In this document: piece after piece, positions 1 to 12,801 of the stretch
Layout: each line of letters starts with the position of its first letter
Numbering within the stretch: the first letter of the stretch is position 1
DNA from: Lepidurus packardi
Taxonomy: Eukaryota > Arthropoda > Branchiopoda > Notostraca > Triopsidae
Assembly: GCA_023053545.1 (NCBI GenBank)
Contig: JAKZAN010000006.1
Span: 7,135,001-7,199,000 of the forward strand
Reading direction: 5' to 3'
DNA: 64,000 nt
Translations under genes and position numbers: made by a program
The notes under the pieces: generated by a model
Seen by the model: the letters and a program-made list of their open reading frames with translations, nothing else
Told to the model about the DNA's origin: nothing
The model's database searches: none

Positions 1-24
1 CCTCAAAAAAAAAGACAGTATTAC

Positions 25-1572
25 CAGTTCAGGTCGAATCAGCAAACGAAATTCCAGCAAAGGGTTGTAACTGTGCATTAGCCAGACGGCAATGTACGTG
101 TATTTGGACACCCCTATCGGATTGCTCAGGAATTTAGCTTGCAAAGGTCTCCCTATTTCGAAACAAGGCATTAGACCCGCAATGATTAAAGCTCTCATTA
201 CTTACCCGTTAGCTCTAACACCCGCTGCGTCCTTCCCAGTCCATTCTCCGCTACACAAGTATAGTTGCCGAGGTCGAATTCAGTAATTTGATGTATAATC
301 AATCGATGTGCATCTCCTGAGCTTTCAATGACTCTCCTTTCAGAGGGAATGACTAGCTTGTTGCCTTGATACCACATAAGCTGCAGAACATGGCACAATA
401 ATTAAAGTATATTTTGTTCCAACTCGAACAACATTTATAAATAACTTCTTACTGTTGGAGTTGGTTCGCCATCCGCTTGGCAAACCAGCACAGCATCGCG
501 ACCAGGTGTTGTATGAAGAATATAGTCATCGTCTACCATGATAGGCGCATCTAAAGTCCGCAGTCGACGTAAAATGGTATACAAGCAAAAGTAAAATGTT
601 ATAAAAACAATTCAGTGGACCACGTTTATATGAAACTTACAGAGCACGTTGACTTCAAATAGCGCTTTCACCGGTTTACCAATTTCATTGGACGCCATAC
701 AAAGATAAGTTCCAGAGTACATACGATCGGCAATTCCCAAGTCAAGTACAGCGCCAGACATGGGCCCATTCAAATTCTGCAGGAGCAAATTTGAAGAAAA
801 AAAAAGTTAAAAAGATAGAACTTTATTTCATGACGGCTTTAACTTGTTCCGTAAATCAAACAACCTGTGATGTCCAAGTAATATTGGGCTGCGGGTTCCC
901 ACTTGCTGCACATTTAAGAGTCAAGGGCTCTCCTTTAATGATTTGAATACGAACATCATTTGTCGGCAAGATGGATGACGGAACTAACCAAAAACCAGAA
1001 TTCATAATTCGTCAGTGAAAAGCCCAAGAAAAGGCGCTCGGGCGAGAGAAAAATTGTAAAAAAAAGTCGAGAAAAATGAGGAACGGATTAAGTATTAAAA
1101 GGAAAGTGCTTACCGAAAATGTCGACAGTGACCACTTTTTTAAGCGCGGGTTCAGTATTAATCTCGCAACTGTAATTACCAGAATCGCTGGCGTTTAATG
1201 GGTTGATTTCAAGTTGAAAATTTTCAAGCAGCACAAAGCGAGAATCACGCACAACTTTCAAGGGACCGGCAGTTAGAACTAATTGATTTTTCTTCCACAA
1301 AACCAAGTAGTTTCCTTTATAAACATTTGAGAAAATAAAGAAATGCGAGAGAGAAGAAATAAGGTATTGGGCGGCTAAGAAGATATAGTTCCGACAGTTG
1401 GATCGTAAAAATTACCTAGGTTTACAACGTCACAGCTTAGCCGCACGCTCTCATTAACTTGCGCCTTGATATATTTTCCACCTCCCATGAAATACGGCAG
1501 GGAAGGTGACTTACAAATGACTTCCATAATGCTCAACGTCAGTAAGAAGATATTCCGCTTAATCACTTCCAT
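25..1572 (-). CDS. klg: klingon-like Ig/fibronectin-III cell adhesion protein (5' part, truncated by window edge)
   Basis: Exons read downwards: 1416-1572, 1114-1314, 865-983, 641-776, 453-550, 206-380 and 25-152, giving 338 in-frame codons; the rest lies left of the window. The order is a signal peptide (MEVIKRNIFLLTLS), Ig1 (GNYLVLWKKNQLVLTAG, then SGNYSC), Ig2 (LTLKCAASGNPQPNITW, then SGTYLCMASNEIG), Ig3 (VLVCQADGEPTPT, then LGNYTCVAENGLG) and the start of a fibronectin-III domain (GRPLQAKF ... YIAVWLMHSYNPLLEFRLL). Three Ig domains plus one FN3 is the layout of Drosophila Klingon, a homophilic neuronal adhesion protein anchored by GPI; lachesin-type relatives lack the FN3. The GPI signal, if present, is outside the window. 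Introns are 91-200 bp. An acceptor at 1591-1592 lies 18 bp before the ATG, so a further 5'UTR exon should lie upstream in the gene-poor region. Domain identity is clear; orthology to klingon rather than a close paralogue is an inference. Confidence 0.85.
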
Positions 1573-2164
1573 ATTCAGCACCCGAGGGATCTGCAATGAA
1601 GACAGAAAAAAGCCGAGATTACGAAAAGAATCAAACCAAATCTGTCGCATTCCTGCTTTCTCATTCTCTAAATATAAAAGTCGTCCCCAACACTTTTGTT
1701 TAACAGAAAGACGTCAATGAGAAGATATGACAGCTAAAGATTTCGAACAAAGTAATGGAAGACTGTGAAAAAACAACAAAAAAAAAGGAAAAAACAGGCA
1801 CGTTTATCGAATGACAATTCCAGAAAGAAAACTAATTAGCCCATCTTTAGTCAAAGACCGCACCGAACTTTATGATTTTCCCCCCACAAAACACGACCAC
1901 AGATGGATCAATAGAAGCTAGGCAAGACTCTCTAGCCAATACAGAACAGTACAACACCATACAGCAGGATCATTCTGGTAAGAAAGAGAAAAAAATTTTA
2001 TCCCGGTCATGAAAAGCTGAATATGGGAAAAGCTGAACTATAACCTAGATGACATGTTTTATTAGGCTCTATATCGCTGTGTGGCTCTTTTACCTCAAGC
2101 CTATCACTGCAAGGATAGCTTTGGGAACTGTACTATGCGTACATCCGGTAGACCAAGTTCAATG

Positions 2165-2210
2165 TATCAGACTAACCTATCAGACTAACTATATCAGACT
2201 ATCAGATTAC
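2165..2210. repeat. Short degenerate tandem repeat (TATCAGACTA unit)
   Basis: About four imperfect copies of a 10-12 bp unit, TATCAGACTA(AC), lie head to tail in otherwise unique sequence. Confidence 0.6.
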
Positions 2211-4424
2211 TCTATTTTAACGAAAGGCAGAAAGAGCTAATTCCAATAAAAAAATATTTATAAAAAAGTAAGACAAAATGAATTTCTAAAATCCACTTTG
2301 CTTATCTCACTTTCAATTGGTTAATTCGGCGTTGGGGTGGGTAATACCAGGGAAAGTGCTACGTCATGTCTTGGCAGCGGAATCCTTACGACTAAGATGG
2401 ATATATAGGGTGTGACGGAAACGAAGTTTCTTAGTAAAAAGACCTTGTGCCAAAAGTTGAGTAAGAGGCAAGATCAAAAAATGAAAAGTGAGCACCGGAT
2501 CAGGTACGAAAAAATATACTTTTTATTTCGTTTTTTTTAGAGCCACTGGACAAAAGGGCCTATATAAGTGGAATGGAAGAATTAATTAGGCCAGCACTCG
2601 CAGCCAAGCTGAGCTGCACAATTGAAATAAAAAAGGACTGCCATAAAAAGGAACCAATTTTAGGACAAAAAAAGGAAAAAACGGGAGTTGGAAGTTGGAC
2701 CTGGAAATCTCGTCTCAGGTGCATCACAGAACATGATGGCCTTATTTACTCGCATAAAACCTGTTCGGGAATGCGCAAGAAACTTCGAAAGACCATTGTT
2801 GAAAGAAACAAAAGTCTTTAAAAGAAATCAAATAGCGTTTGCTTTTTATACCCAGGCACGCAAAAAACAACCATTACGTGCTATTAAAGCTAAAATATAT
2901 GCCGTGGGATGTTTTTTCTTTTTCTTTTTTTTGTAATACTCGATAGTCAAGTTTGCCATTGCCAACATTCGTCCTGAAATCTTTTTCTACTTTCTCACTG
3001 CATAATCCCCGTTGCCTTTCCGGGATTCTTAAAAAATATTTCCGAGGCTTCAAGAAAGGTAAGACGCAGCACTTTTCTCCCAGTGCAATAGATATAAAGG
3101 GGGTAAAAATGTAGTTTTTACTATTGTAACATATCCCGACCGCCTTCGGAAACCCATTTAAAGCGAACCCAATAAACTTTTGGGGTTTCAATGTGTTGAG
3201 TGAATTCTGGGTGAAGGAGTCGGGAAAATGATGTGACGCCCTTTACTCTGCAATATAACTGTCGACTTGACGCCACCCCCACACAGCCGAGGCGTCTAAT
3301 GCAGTTAAAACTACTCCGCCACACCAGAAAAAATAAATAAATAATAATAAAAAAACTAGAGGAAAAAATAGAGGAAAGGGCCGGATCGGGCCGAAAATTG
3401 GCAAGCGTGCCGACTTTTTTCCGATCATTTACCAAGCTTATCGGTTTAGTTGGAAGTATCATGAAGAGCACTACGTATGGTCTAAGCACACGAGGACTGC
3501 AACACCATTCCAACACAACCCGCTATAAAAAAAAAGAAAAAAAAAAGAGAAAACGCTTTTGCCATGGGAAGGAAGAATTTTCTCACTCTCGATAGATCTT
3601 CCCTCTCCTTTTTTTCATTTTTATAGATGTTTGTTCCGTTTCTTTCGTCTCTGGGGAAAATTATGACAAATGAGCTGAAGAAGAAAATCGTCTCTTGATT
3701 ATTTTATTCAATAAGCCGACTTTGGGAAATTGTGGTTCTGATAAGTCTCCAGGTCTTGGGTGACTCGGGAGCAGGGGAATGAAACGGAAGGAAGAAAGGC
3801 GCTTAATTTGCGGCGATTGAGTCCCCGGGACGAACGACGACACACGAAGAGCACCACCGGCAAGAAAAGTAAGTAAGTAACTTGCGGGTGCGGAAAAAGC
3901 CATTCGTAAGCACAAGGATGAAAAGAAAAGAAAAGAAAAAAAGCGAAGGAGGCAAAGATTCGCTTCTTCTTCCCCTTGAAGGTTTTCTTCCGAAAATTTT
4001 CTTGAAAGCAGTTTCATCAATCACATTTACTTACAGACACTAGATGCTCTCTGCTTTTTTCCAATTTTGGAGGTGTGCTTACTGGCGTGAATGACGACTT
4101 GTCACCCCGAAGAAGTTTTCCTTCCCGAACTCTGCGTTTGCTGTTACTTTACTTTCACGGGGCAGAAAACTGAAGGGTAAAAGGGTGGTAGGAAGCATTT
4201 GTTTGGGTTGGCCCCTTAACGATGTGTGCCAGTGAAGGTGAAAACTCGATTGGCCTTTGATCTTTAATTAAGATACGGTATAGAGTCGTTATCCAAGTTG
4301 TGGGTGCAGAAACTTCGATTAAAAGTTTTCGGGACGGCTGTATTAGGAAGCTTGGGTTTCTCCTATGACGGGTAAGTGACACATCCCTAATCGATTTCGC
4401 CTGCGATGAAGCGCAGGCCGACTA

Positions 4425-4472
4425 TACATACATAAATATATATACGTAATTCTCATATATATATATATTTAA
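4425..4472. repeat. AT-rich simple repeat
   Basis: A run of TATA/ATAC dinucleotides with few interruptions, including about nine uninterrupted AT steps near 4455-4470. No other feature is associated with it. Confidence 0.6.
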
Positions 4473-7400
4473 GTTTTAGGAACTAAAACGTTAAACCTTT
4501 AACCGAAAACCTTCACTATAGCCAACTCACCAACTTCCCCGTCCATGACTTTGACATCAAGGTAATACAACGTTGATGAACTTCCCTTTCTTGCATATTA
4601 GAAAAGTTGGGCTTTAAGTTTGAAGTGCTGACGGCAGCAAAGTAGCCAAGTATAATAGACCTTAGGCATTACTTCACTTTGGAGCATGTCTCGTCTCAAA
4701 CTCTTGGTTAGCTCTCTTACTTTGTACTCTGATATATAGGCGCAAATAGGCTCATTTCGTTACCGCCAGTATATGTATATATAACCCAGCTGTGTTGGAT
4801 TTGGCATGGCCGCGTCAGGGCAACATGTGGAGAAGATTACCAGGTATATTATTTCGTTCTCGCCAAGTAAATTGCTAAAAGGGATGTCGGTCACACAAAG
4901 GGACGCAAAACTCGAACCTTTTCCTATATGACCGTGAAACTAACGCAAGAACCCAGTGTGTGTATGTGTGTTCATCAATCCCACCATATCCACCCCACCC
5001 CTACCCCCCAAATAAAGCTCCTTGCCTTTTTGGTGCTCATAATAAGCCACTCTTGATATGTCGAGGAGAGGAAATCGATTCCAGACCCGCCGGGAGGAAT
5101 CCTGACTATTTTCTGCCTGTTAGCACAAAAACATGGCGAATCTTCTACAACCAAGAAAACTTTTGTCAGCGCCCACATTCGTTCCACTTTTGAAAATTAC
5201 CCCCCTATTAAATGCATTAGGGCAGTTACAAAATTTTTGACAAGAGTGAAAAAAAACAATAAAGATGCATCCTAGTATCGTCGAGCAACTTATCATCCAC
5301 AGGCGAGGAAGACAAAAAAGGGGTAAATGTATGAGTACCACTTGTGACGCAGAGGTAAATAAAGAAAGAAAGAGGTAGGATGGTGGGGTGAAGAACCTCG
5401 CACCTAAGGGAAAGGTCGCTTCAGTAGTGGCTATTAGCCACACTCATTAAAACCCTGACCAATTTTCAGATTTCTCAGTCGGTGTGTTACAGTTTCCAGT
5501 TTCGTTTCTACGTCGCAATTTCGAATAAAAAGAGGGAGAGAAAAAATGTCTAATGCTTTGTTGGAAGTTGGCCAAAATAATCTGGCTGAGCATTGCACCT
5601 TGGCGGGGTAAAACTATAGGTGGTTCCTTCTATATAAAAAACAAAAACTAAAAAAGGAAAGGAAAAAAATATAATTCATGTAAAAGAGAGAGATAGTGCG
5701 AATTTTGAAAGGAGGGACTAGTCGTTTGAGTTTCTTCTGTTTTATCTCCATAACTTTGTTCTCTTCTTTGCCCCGTTTGCTCTAGTGAGATAACTGCGCA
5801 AAAGGCGGGCAAAAGGCAAGCAGAAGTTACCCAGGGTACCAGTACAAGGGTCTAAAAAGAAAATGCAATGATGCATTTACTGTGGAGTATACGGAATCAA
5901 TGGGAGCAAACACGACAATAGAGAGGGGTAATCCCGTTTACGGAGACCTGGCTCTATGGTATTATCAAGGTATTATATGGTCGTTATTAGCAAATCTGGC
6001 TATTAAAGCAATTACGGCCAGGTAATATACCTACTCGAGTACTGCTGTAGACTTCCGCAGCATTAACGACGGGGTGAGGGAGCCTTTCCATTTAAACCAA
6101 CAAGGGGGCGGGGACAAGGATAGATCGAAAGTCGCAAGGTAAAGATCATCAATCCAGCAGAAGGGTTCCCAGTGCGAAACCAGGATGCTGGTGGGATATT
6201 CATCATCTATTTCCAGGCTTTCCTATATAATGTCTCGATGTACCTGGTAGTGGAGTAGTAGTACAAGGAAAAGAAGGGAAAACGCAAGGTATTTGCAGGG
6301 AAAAAAATATCGAAAAATAACTGGGTCCGTAACTCATTATTAAGAGCCTGGAGAGAAATATCTTTCATTCTAGGAAAACGTATTTCATCTCAGTGTAAGG
6401 CACAAGAACACGGGGAACTTAGATGGTATTACGAGGGGAAAAAATTTCTCATTATAACAAGTTAAAAACAAGAAGAACGTTCATTTCTTAAAAAAAAAAA
6501 CTAATAATAACAAAATAAACAAACGAACTACGAAGAGAAATTTCTGGCGTTTCGGTCTCCGTTGTGCATGGGGAAGAATTTTGGAATATTGAGAGCCAAG
6601 AAAGACACGAACAAACTTTTGTCAATCTGCAAGTCTTTTGGGATTCCGCGGGTTTGTCAGGTTTCTTAGCATAGATATATATACAAGTACGTGTATACGA
6701 AATGTTTGGGAAGCCCGAGTTGAACAATCTCACGGAAGCTTCGCTTGTTTGTTACTTTGGTTGTGTAAAGAGCAGAGTTTTTGTAAAACAAAACAAAACG
6801 GCTCAGGGAAAAAAAGGGAAAGACTGACGTGTTATATGTTGGGTTTGGTGCCACCTTATTCGGGACGAAGGATGTTATCAACGTTCTCCCGGAAGAAAAA
6901 AGGGGAAGAAATAGGATGTTGGATTTCTTCCTAACTTTCCCGAAGTCTGTTGTTGTTGTTTATATTGTCCTCTGGCATTTCTAGTCTTTTTGTGTGGGGC
7001 TTAAAACCCGGCTGAGCGCCTAGTTTTAAAAGAATTATAGCGAATGTTTTTTTACGAAAAAATAAAGTCTGTGCAATTTTCTGCAGCGGCAGAGCTTAAC
7101 ATCATAGCCAGAGAAGAGGTGACGCCGCACACATCGCGAAGTCACATAGAACCTACGCAACTTCCTTTGCTTAACATGATACATAGATAGAAAGAGCAAA
7201 AGAAGACGTGAGGCATACTTGATATGGCTTTTAACAGCATCTGGGATCAATGAGACATGCCCGGAATTTCTTTTTCTATGGTTAAAGGCCCTTCTCAGCA
7301 CCAGATCGTATAGGCCCTAATGCGAACTAGATTAACCTGTCGTGCCTTCCTTTCTTCTTAGGTTTTCCAGGAATGGAAGCGGTGGTTCTTTTGGTGGCTC

Positions 7401-8370
7401 ACGTCTGCTGCCCCACCAATATAACGGGGGAAAGGTGGTCCAATATAAGGGGGAGGGGGCAGTGCAATACACGAAGAGCCAGTATGTCCTAATAGAGGTT
7501 CCCTATAGTTCAGATGGAATCATTCTCTAATCCATCTGAAAACGTGATCAGGTTTCGTACAAAAGCCAACATTTTCGTACAGTAGATACAACTTACGCAG
7601 ACAGACACACAGGCTGATGGCAAAGTGTTGCTGGTACTGCTGTGGGGGGTCATAAAGAATGCCTGCTGCCACCCAAGATGCCCTTCTTTAACTCCTCCCC
7701 CTCCCCCCCAAAAGACCACGCATATGCATACCAGAAGTTGCCCATAAATTTTTGCATTTCATGTTCCTGTTTTTTCTTTATTCTACTCCAAAGAAGGGGC
7801 GTTTAACGGTTACAAACATTACGTATGGCCCATCCCTGCTCCAAAAGACGGACTTCTGCAATGCAGTAGTGCTCTTATAAACTTACTGTACACATGATAC
7901 ATCACAGAAATTACAGTTACTGCAGCACCGAAGGCACCGTAAGCCACATAAAAGTTATGACAGACACACAGATTACACTGGCCCTTTTATACGAATGTTC
8001 GTTATGCGCAGGCTCACCTTTTGCATTTTCGACAAAATACTGTATAGGCAGTGAATCTGGCAACAGAAATGTCTTACTTCAAATAAGTACAAACACAATG
8101 CAACAAAGAATTATGATGTAGTTGTAAAAATGCTCAAGTTTGGTACTTTTATTTCAGCTCGTAAAGCTACCAATGGTAAAGCAAGGCAGAATTTCGACAC
8201 TATAAGCAGAGCAGTGTTTTTTTCCCGGGTTCTAAATGATTTGGAATCGCAAAAGAAAAGTTCAAAGTTTGATACTTCAATCCAGCTCGTAAACATAAAG
8301 CGTTTGCCGGAAAGCGATTAACCGTCTATTGCAACAGTACGACATTTACAAGAGAGTCGAATTGCAACTA

Positions 8371-8978
8371 CAGTGGGTGATCGCGGTTAACGAACATAAT
8401 TCGTTCCAAAAATATGTTCGTTAACCGATCATCGATGTACCATTGACTTTAATGGGAATTTGATTAATTCGTTCTGGAGACCCAAAAAATAAATAAACAA
8501 AGAATATAAATTCTTACTCCGCTTATTTATATGTAATAACAATAATCCGGAGAACGTGTTGACAAATCTTACACACAGCGTCCCTTCTTGTGCTTGTTCT
8601 GTTCAACACGCTCTCTGTATTTCGTGACAAACGGGTGTACTGTATCCCGCTGTAAAATTTTTTGAACATGCATTTTTTTCAGCTAATGGAGTAAAAGGAA
8701 GTACAAGTCTTAACGATTCTCATCAGCGACAGTTGAAGACAATCGTCAACCTAACCTAATTCATGTCGAATCCAACTACAAATTTTCGACTCGAATGACA
8801 CTTGTTGTCACTCTTTTCCGGAGAACGTTTTGCAACAATACGACACACTCATGTCATATTTGACCTCCGGCCTTTTTAAGCGAAGGCTGTGTTGGTTATG
8901 TTAGGTGTTCGTTATCCGATCATAAAAATGCGAAAAAAAATTCGTTATCCGATCTATTCGTTAACCGATCACCCACTG
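8371..8978. mobile_element. Non-autonomous pogo/Tc1-mariner-type DNA element (MITE), 608 bp
   Basis: The ends are inverted repeats: left CAGTGGGTGATCGCGGTTAA, and right, read outward-in, CAGTGGGTGATCGGTTAACG, which differ by a 2-bp gap. The element is bounded by TA on both sides (8369-8370 and 8979-8980), the usual target duplication of Tc1/mariner/pogo transposons, and it begins CAGT as pogo-like ends do. Subterminal copies of TTCGTTAWCCGATC recur at about 8407-8420 and three times within 8909-8970. The interior has no intact transposase. One short open stretch on the minus strand (about 8590-8640, KYRERVEQNKHKKG) could be a residue of coding sequence, but I do not recognise it. Confidence 0.85.
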
Positions 8979-10908
8979 TATTGTTATTTTATATTTCTTT
9001 TTATTTTTAATTTATTGTTTGCCAACGCTACGTGGTTCATGAAATCCGTTAATAACTCATATCGCCTTAGCGGATTGTACCTGATTTCCCCCCTGATGTA
9101 CTATTCTAACAATACTTGTTCGGAGCGCCGTGTACTAAAAGGCTTATGTACTTGCGGAAACCTCTTGATCGTGTAGTTAATCACTTGAAAGGATTCTTTT
9201 TACTATTTTGGCTGCAAGAGACTTGAAGAAAGAGAAGTGTACACGCTAACCATGTACGGTGCAGTACAACATTAGCGATTTTCATGACGTCAAGAGAACC
9301 CTGTCGACGTCATATTATCGCTAAATAAGCTGAGGTTGTCGCGTACGAGTAACTGATGACTCCAGCAAAGGATTGATAGATCGCAGCTGTATAAAGAGAA
9401 AAAAAAGAAAGGTAAGAGCTATACTGAATGGGCCAACTGACAAGAGACTGGACTCTGGGTCCCAACCCTAAGATACATTCAGTTGTCTCTTGCTATGTCT
9501 GCTGACAGGCGCATGTTAGCTTGGGTTTGGGACGGGGAATCGCTTGGGCGGAATGTTGCGTTCCCGGAATGGGATCGGAAAAGCACACATACACACACAT
9601 ACACAGACACACGAACACTAGAGTCCTTGGGTGCTGAGAATCTATAAGAAAAAAAGAGAATAAGAGGGCAAAAAACCTTCAAGTGGCGTCACATGACAAT
9701 TCTGCGGGAATAATGACATTGTCACCGAAAGCGTTTTGCTCATGATGGAGACCGCTTGGTATGGTGGTGTTGGTGGTGAGAGAAAAACCTCTTGAGCCGA
9801 TCGTGGGGTCTGTTTTCTTTCGCCGAGGCGTTTGTTTTGTCGCTCTCCAGCTCTCTTTACCGCTGGGCGGAAAATTTGTTGTTTCACACCTTTCAGGCAA
9901 CAATGTTCCTGCATGAAGAGGCTCCGAAGGGGGTTATACAGTCCGTATAGACTTTCGCGACAGGCTGGTTTGTTTGCTTGTCTTCCCTTGATCACACGCA
10001 TCAGTACTCGGTTGTTATCAAGAAAAAAGCAATTTCTTTTCGATTTTCTTTTCTTAATTAAAGTCTTGTTATCATGCCTGTACCCCCGTCTTCCAACAAA
10101 AAAAAAGAAAAAGGGGGACTTAATAATTCTTTTGAAGCAAAACGAGCAAGATATTGATGAGATATTATACCAGTCACAACAAGAGTTGTTACTACTGTGG
10201 AGGGGTGGAGGGGGGGTAAGGCAGCAAGAACTTGAGCGCAACGCCACAAAAAACGCTGTTATCAAAAACAGCTTACGGTATGTAAATGTGAGTCAATGTA
10301 GCCCCTTTAGAGTTTTCGAGCTTTTTTTTTATCCTCCCACCCTTTTTCCTCCCCCGTTCAGGGGGCCGGGTTCTCAAGCAAAGCCCAGTAACAGGCATCT
10401 TAAACCTCAGGTCTCTCTTCTCTTTCGAGACCAAGACGAGGGGATGAGATGCCTATTTGCGCAGGCGAAAGAATAGGCTGGGATTTTTTTTAATAAAGGG
10501 CTTTATGCAAAATAGGCTCTTCTCGTCTGCCTCGTGTCAATGCTTGTTTTTTTTTATTTTTATTTTAACGCTAGTCGTATACAGGAGGACGAGACGACTC
10601 TGCCAAGTTGTCAGATCTCATTTACATATTTCTAGGTTTTTTCTACCACCTTTACCCTAGGCACCCTCGGCTTTCTCCTCTGCTTTTCAAACCAAGTCAG
10701 ATCTTAGGCAGTAGATTAATCAAGAACGTCAGTGCAATAGACAAGACTTTCTGGTCCATAGTAGTCTATATACAAAGAATATGAATGTTAATCATGAGCA
10801 GTTTTCCTTTTAACCTTGTTTTCCTCTCTTTATGCTTGTTTAGAAGGGGAACTCACGTAAAAGTTCTAAACGAAGATACACTGCACAAAAAAATGCTTTT
10901 AAGTTTTC
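8979..10908. other. Non-coding stretch with a CA-rich microsatellite
   Basis: Between two DNA transposons. It includes an imperfect CA repeat at about 9582-9616. Two long frames overlap on opposite strands (9642-10265 minus, 9832-10476 plus), but both are low in complexity (runs of F, P, K, R) and match nothing I know. I see no supportable gene. Confidence 0.5.
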
Positions 10909-11773
10909 GAATATATGCCTCTTATTGTGATCACTGCAGGTTATTAGAATCAGCAGTTTTATGGAATCAAATTTTAAAGGACCGATTCAAAAGGATAAAA
11001 TTAATATAAATTTAATCGGTTATTAGCATCACACTTTCGGATATTAGAATCCACTTCAAAAGAATCTTCACATGTCCAGTTACAAAACCACAGTAGTGGT
11101 TACTACACGGACTTTGCATATTGACCAATGACATTGCTTTTACGTCATGTTGACCAATCGTGTCACTTCCAGCCTACGACTACGCTTGGGGGGAATCCCT
11201 TCTAAACTCAATCAATTAAATGAGCAGGTTATTCAACTGAATGATCAGTTCCTTTAATTGACTGGGACAATTAAAAGGGATATTGACTTGAAACCCTACC
11301 AAAGCGTAGGAGTAGGCTTCAAGGGCGCAGTGTTAGTTGTGTTTTAGACGTGTGGTTATATAAAAATGGCGTCAAACAAGAGTTGATTTAAATGTAAAAG
11401 AGAAGTTGCGGCTCATTGAAACTTATAACAAGTTAAGTTTAAAAGATTTGCCAGAAAGAAAGCGGCCGGTAAGTTAGGAATCCTTCAATCATCTCTATAA
11501 AAATTTTTGAAAATCGCTAGTAGTAAAAAACAATAGTGGGTCTAGTGAAAGGAAACGCTGTCAAAAAAAATCTAGAAAAAGGAAACGTGTCAAAAAGTGT
11601 CAACAAGTAGACGATACTTTCTTTCTCTGGTTTAAACAAGCTAATTCGTTTCACGCATCGATTAATCATAGCATTTTAGACAAGTGAAATTTCGATTTTG
11701 GGTTCTTAGAATCTCCGCTTGATAAAATCAATATTCACTTGACAAATGAAATCACAATAAGCGGCATCTACTG
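10909..11773 (+). mobile_element. Degenerate Tigger/pogo-family DNA transposon, about 865 bp
   Basis: The right end, read inward, is CAGTAGATGCCGCTTATTGTGA, followed outside by TA (11774-11775). The left end at 10909-10930 matches it at 18 of 22 positions (ATGCC, then CTTATTGTGA intact). TTATTAGAATCA-type subterminal repeats recur at 10941-10975 and 11015-11045. From 11365 a CENP-B/Tigger-type N-terminal DNA-binding domain is readable on the plus strand in two frames: MASNK, then VKEKLRLIETYNKLSLKDLP, and later FFLWFKQANSFHASINHSIL up to about 11685. The DDE catalytic core is absent, so this is an internally deleted, decayed copy. Several in-frame stops and at least one frame change show that it has been inactive for a long time. 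Confidence 0.85.
11166..11325. repeat. Long imperfect hairpin inside the Tigger relic
   Basis: The arm CCTACGACTACGCTTGG (from 11173) pairs with CCAAAGCGTAGGAGTAGG (11299-11317), with a further inner complementarity between AATCAATTAAATG and the CTTTAATTGACTGG region. The roughly 150-bp foldback could be a small nested MITE or a palindromic part of the host element. I see no certain target duplication. Confidence 0.55.
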
Positions 11774-11888
11774 TATTTTATGGATATAAAGGTTATTGAA
11801 TAGTATTGAATTGTAAGACAGTAAGATTTTCACAATATTTGTATGGTAAAGTTGTACACATTTCTGTTGTAATGTGGCTCCAAATTCT

Positions 11889-12076
11889 AGGCAACGCGAC
11901 ACAAGGACGACCCGACAATAGGACTACGGCCCGACTTAAGGACTATGAACCTCGACTTAAGGACTAGATTAAGTTAGGTTAGGTTAGGGGTTTGCAGTCC
12001 GTAAGTCGGGGTTCCTAGTCCGTAAGTGGGGTCCACCGTAGTAAAATTGTCAAGTCGTCCTTGTGTCTACGTCCCT
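11889..12076. mobile_element. Short hAT-like MITE, copy 1 of a family, about 188 bp
   Basis: The terminal inverted repeats are AGGCAACGCGACACAAGG on the left and, read inward, GGGACGTAGACACAAGG on the right, both continuing into ACGAC. The direct repeat AAATTCT flanks it on both sides (left 11882-11888, right about 12077-12083), close to the 8-bp duplication hAT elements make. Internally CGACTTAAGGACTA is repeated and there is a GTTAGGTTAGGTTAG run at 11973-11990. It is non-coding. The same ends occur in the longer element at 17594-17979. Confidence 0.75.
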
Positions 12077-12198
12077 AAATTCTGTACAGTAAGGGGCCAA
12101 AAACGGCAACAGTGAAACCGATTTGTGAGTCCGGACTTTGCATTCAATTGCTCAACAACGAATAGTAAATAAACACGAATTAAATGTTTGAAATTCTT

Positions 12199-12801
12199 CT
12201 AGAAGCTTAGTAAAAAAAAGTTGAGATTTTCTAATTGTAATTTTAATATTAGAATATCATTTCTGTCATTACAAGTACCATTACAATTGAGTGGGAAATT
12301 ACCAGTAAATCTGTTGCAGTGTTCGTGAACGAAAAGCTTAGGATTCCGAACGTTTTGTAATTCTATAGCATGAATTATGCCACCTGCTTCAATAAAATCT
12401 TCTTTTCTTTCCATATCAATGGTTAGGAGATGTACAAAAGCATCTTGAAAGGCCATATACAGCTTGTCGAGTAAAACATATAAAATTTCACTTATCTCAG
12501 GAATTTTATACAGCACGAAATTGCATTAAAGGTGCTCGAGAGCTCTAAAGAAGGATGCGGAGTCATAACGACAAGAAAAATGGAGTTTGCCCGGGGCAAA
12601 AAAACGGAGAAATTCGATTAAAAGACAAAAAAGACGGAAGATACATAGTTCAAGCCTTGAAAAATCTTGTAAGCAGCGCAAGTGGGGCTTCTTTATCAAA
12701 CTTGATCTCACTGGATGGAAAAGAGGCTCCACTGGCTGATCCTGGAAGTTTGCTTTATAAAGACAGGTTGGCTGCAATAAAGTCTCCTTGACAAAATGCA
12801 T
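12199..12801 (-). other. Open reading region of uncertain status
   Basis: One minus-strand frame stays open for about 200 codons from 12801 to 12199 with a single TAA at 12526-12528. The downstream half (IPEISEILYVLLDKLYMAFQ ... LTIDMERKEDFIEAGGI) has protein-like composition, but I do not recognise it. The plus strand is also open at 12555-12791. It could be a decayed gene, one exon of an unrecognised gene, or chance. No convincing splice sites or start context tie it to a transcript. Confidence 0.2.

Larger units (their letters stand above)
1591..8370. other. Non-coding stretch upstream of the klingon-like gene
   Basis: No frame here shows conserved protein sequence with plausible splice sites. 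It holds A-rich tracts, short AT repeats and mostly unique sequence. Because the klingon-like ATG exon is preceded by a splice acceptor, part or all of this stretch may be its first (5'UTR) intron, but I cannot see the partner exon. Confidence 0.5.

Noticed and set aside
9642-10476. Two long frames (207 and 214 codons) overlapping on opposite strands
   Set aside because: Low-complexity residues, no domain, no splice or promoter context; mutual overlap suggests a stop-poor stretch rather than genes.
11973-11990. GTTAGGTTAGGTTAG run as an interstitial telomere
   Set aside because: It is short and lies inside a MITE, and a similar run recurs inside the related copy at 17594-17979, so it belongs to the transposon family.
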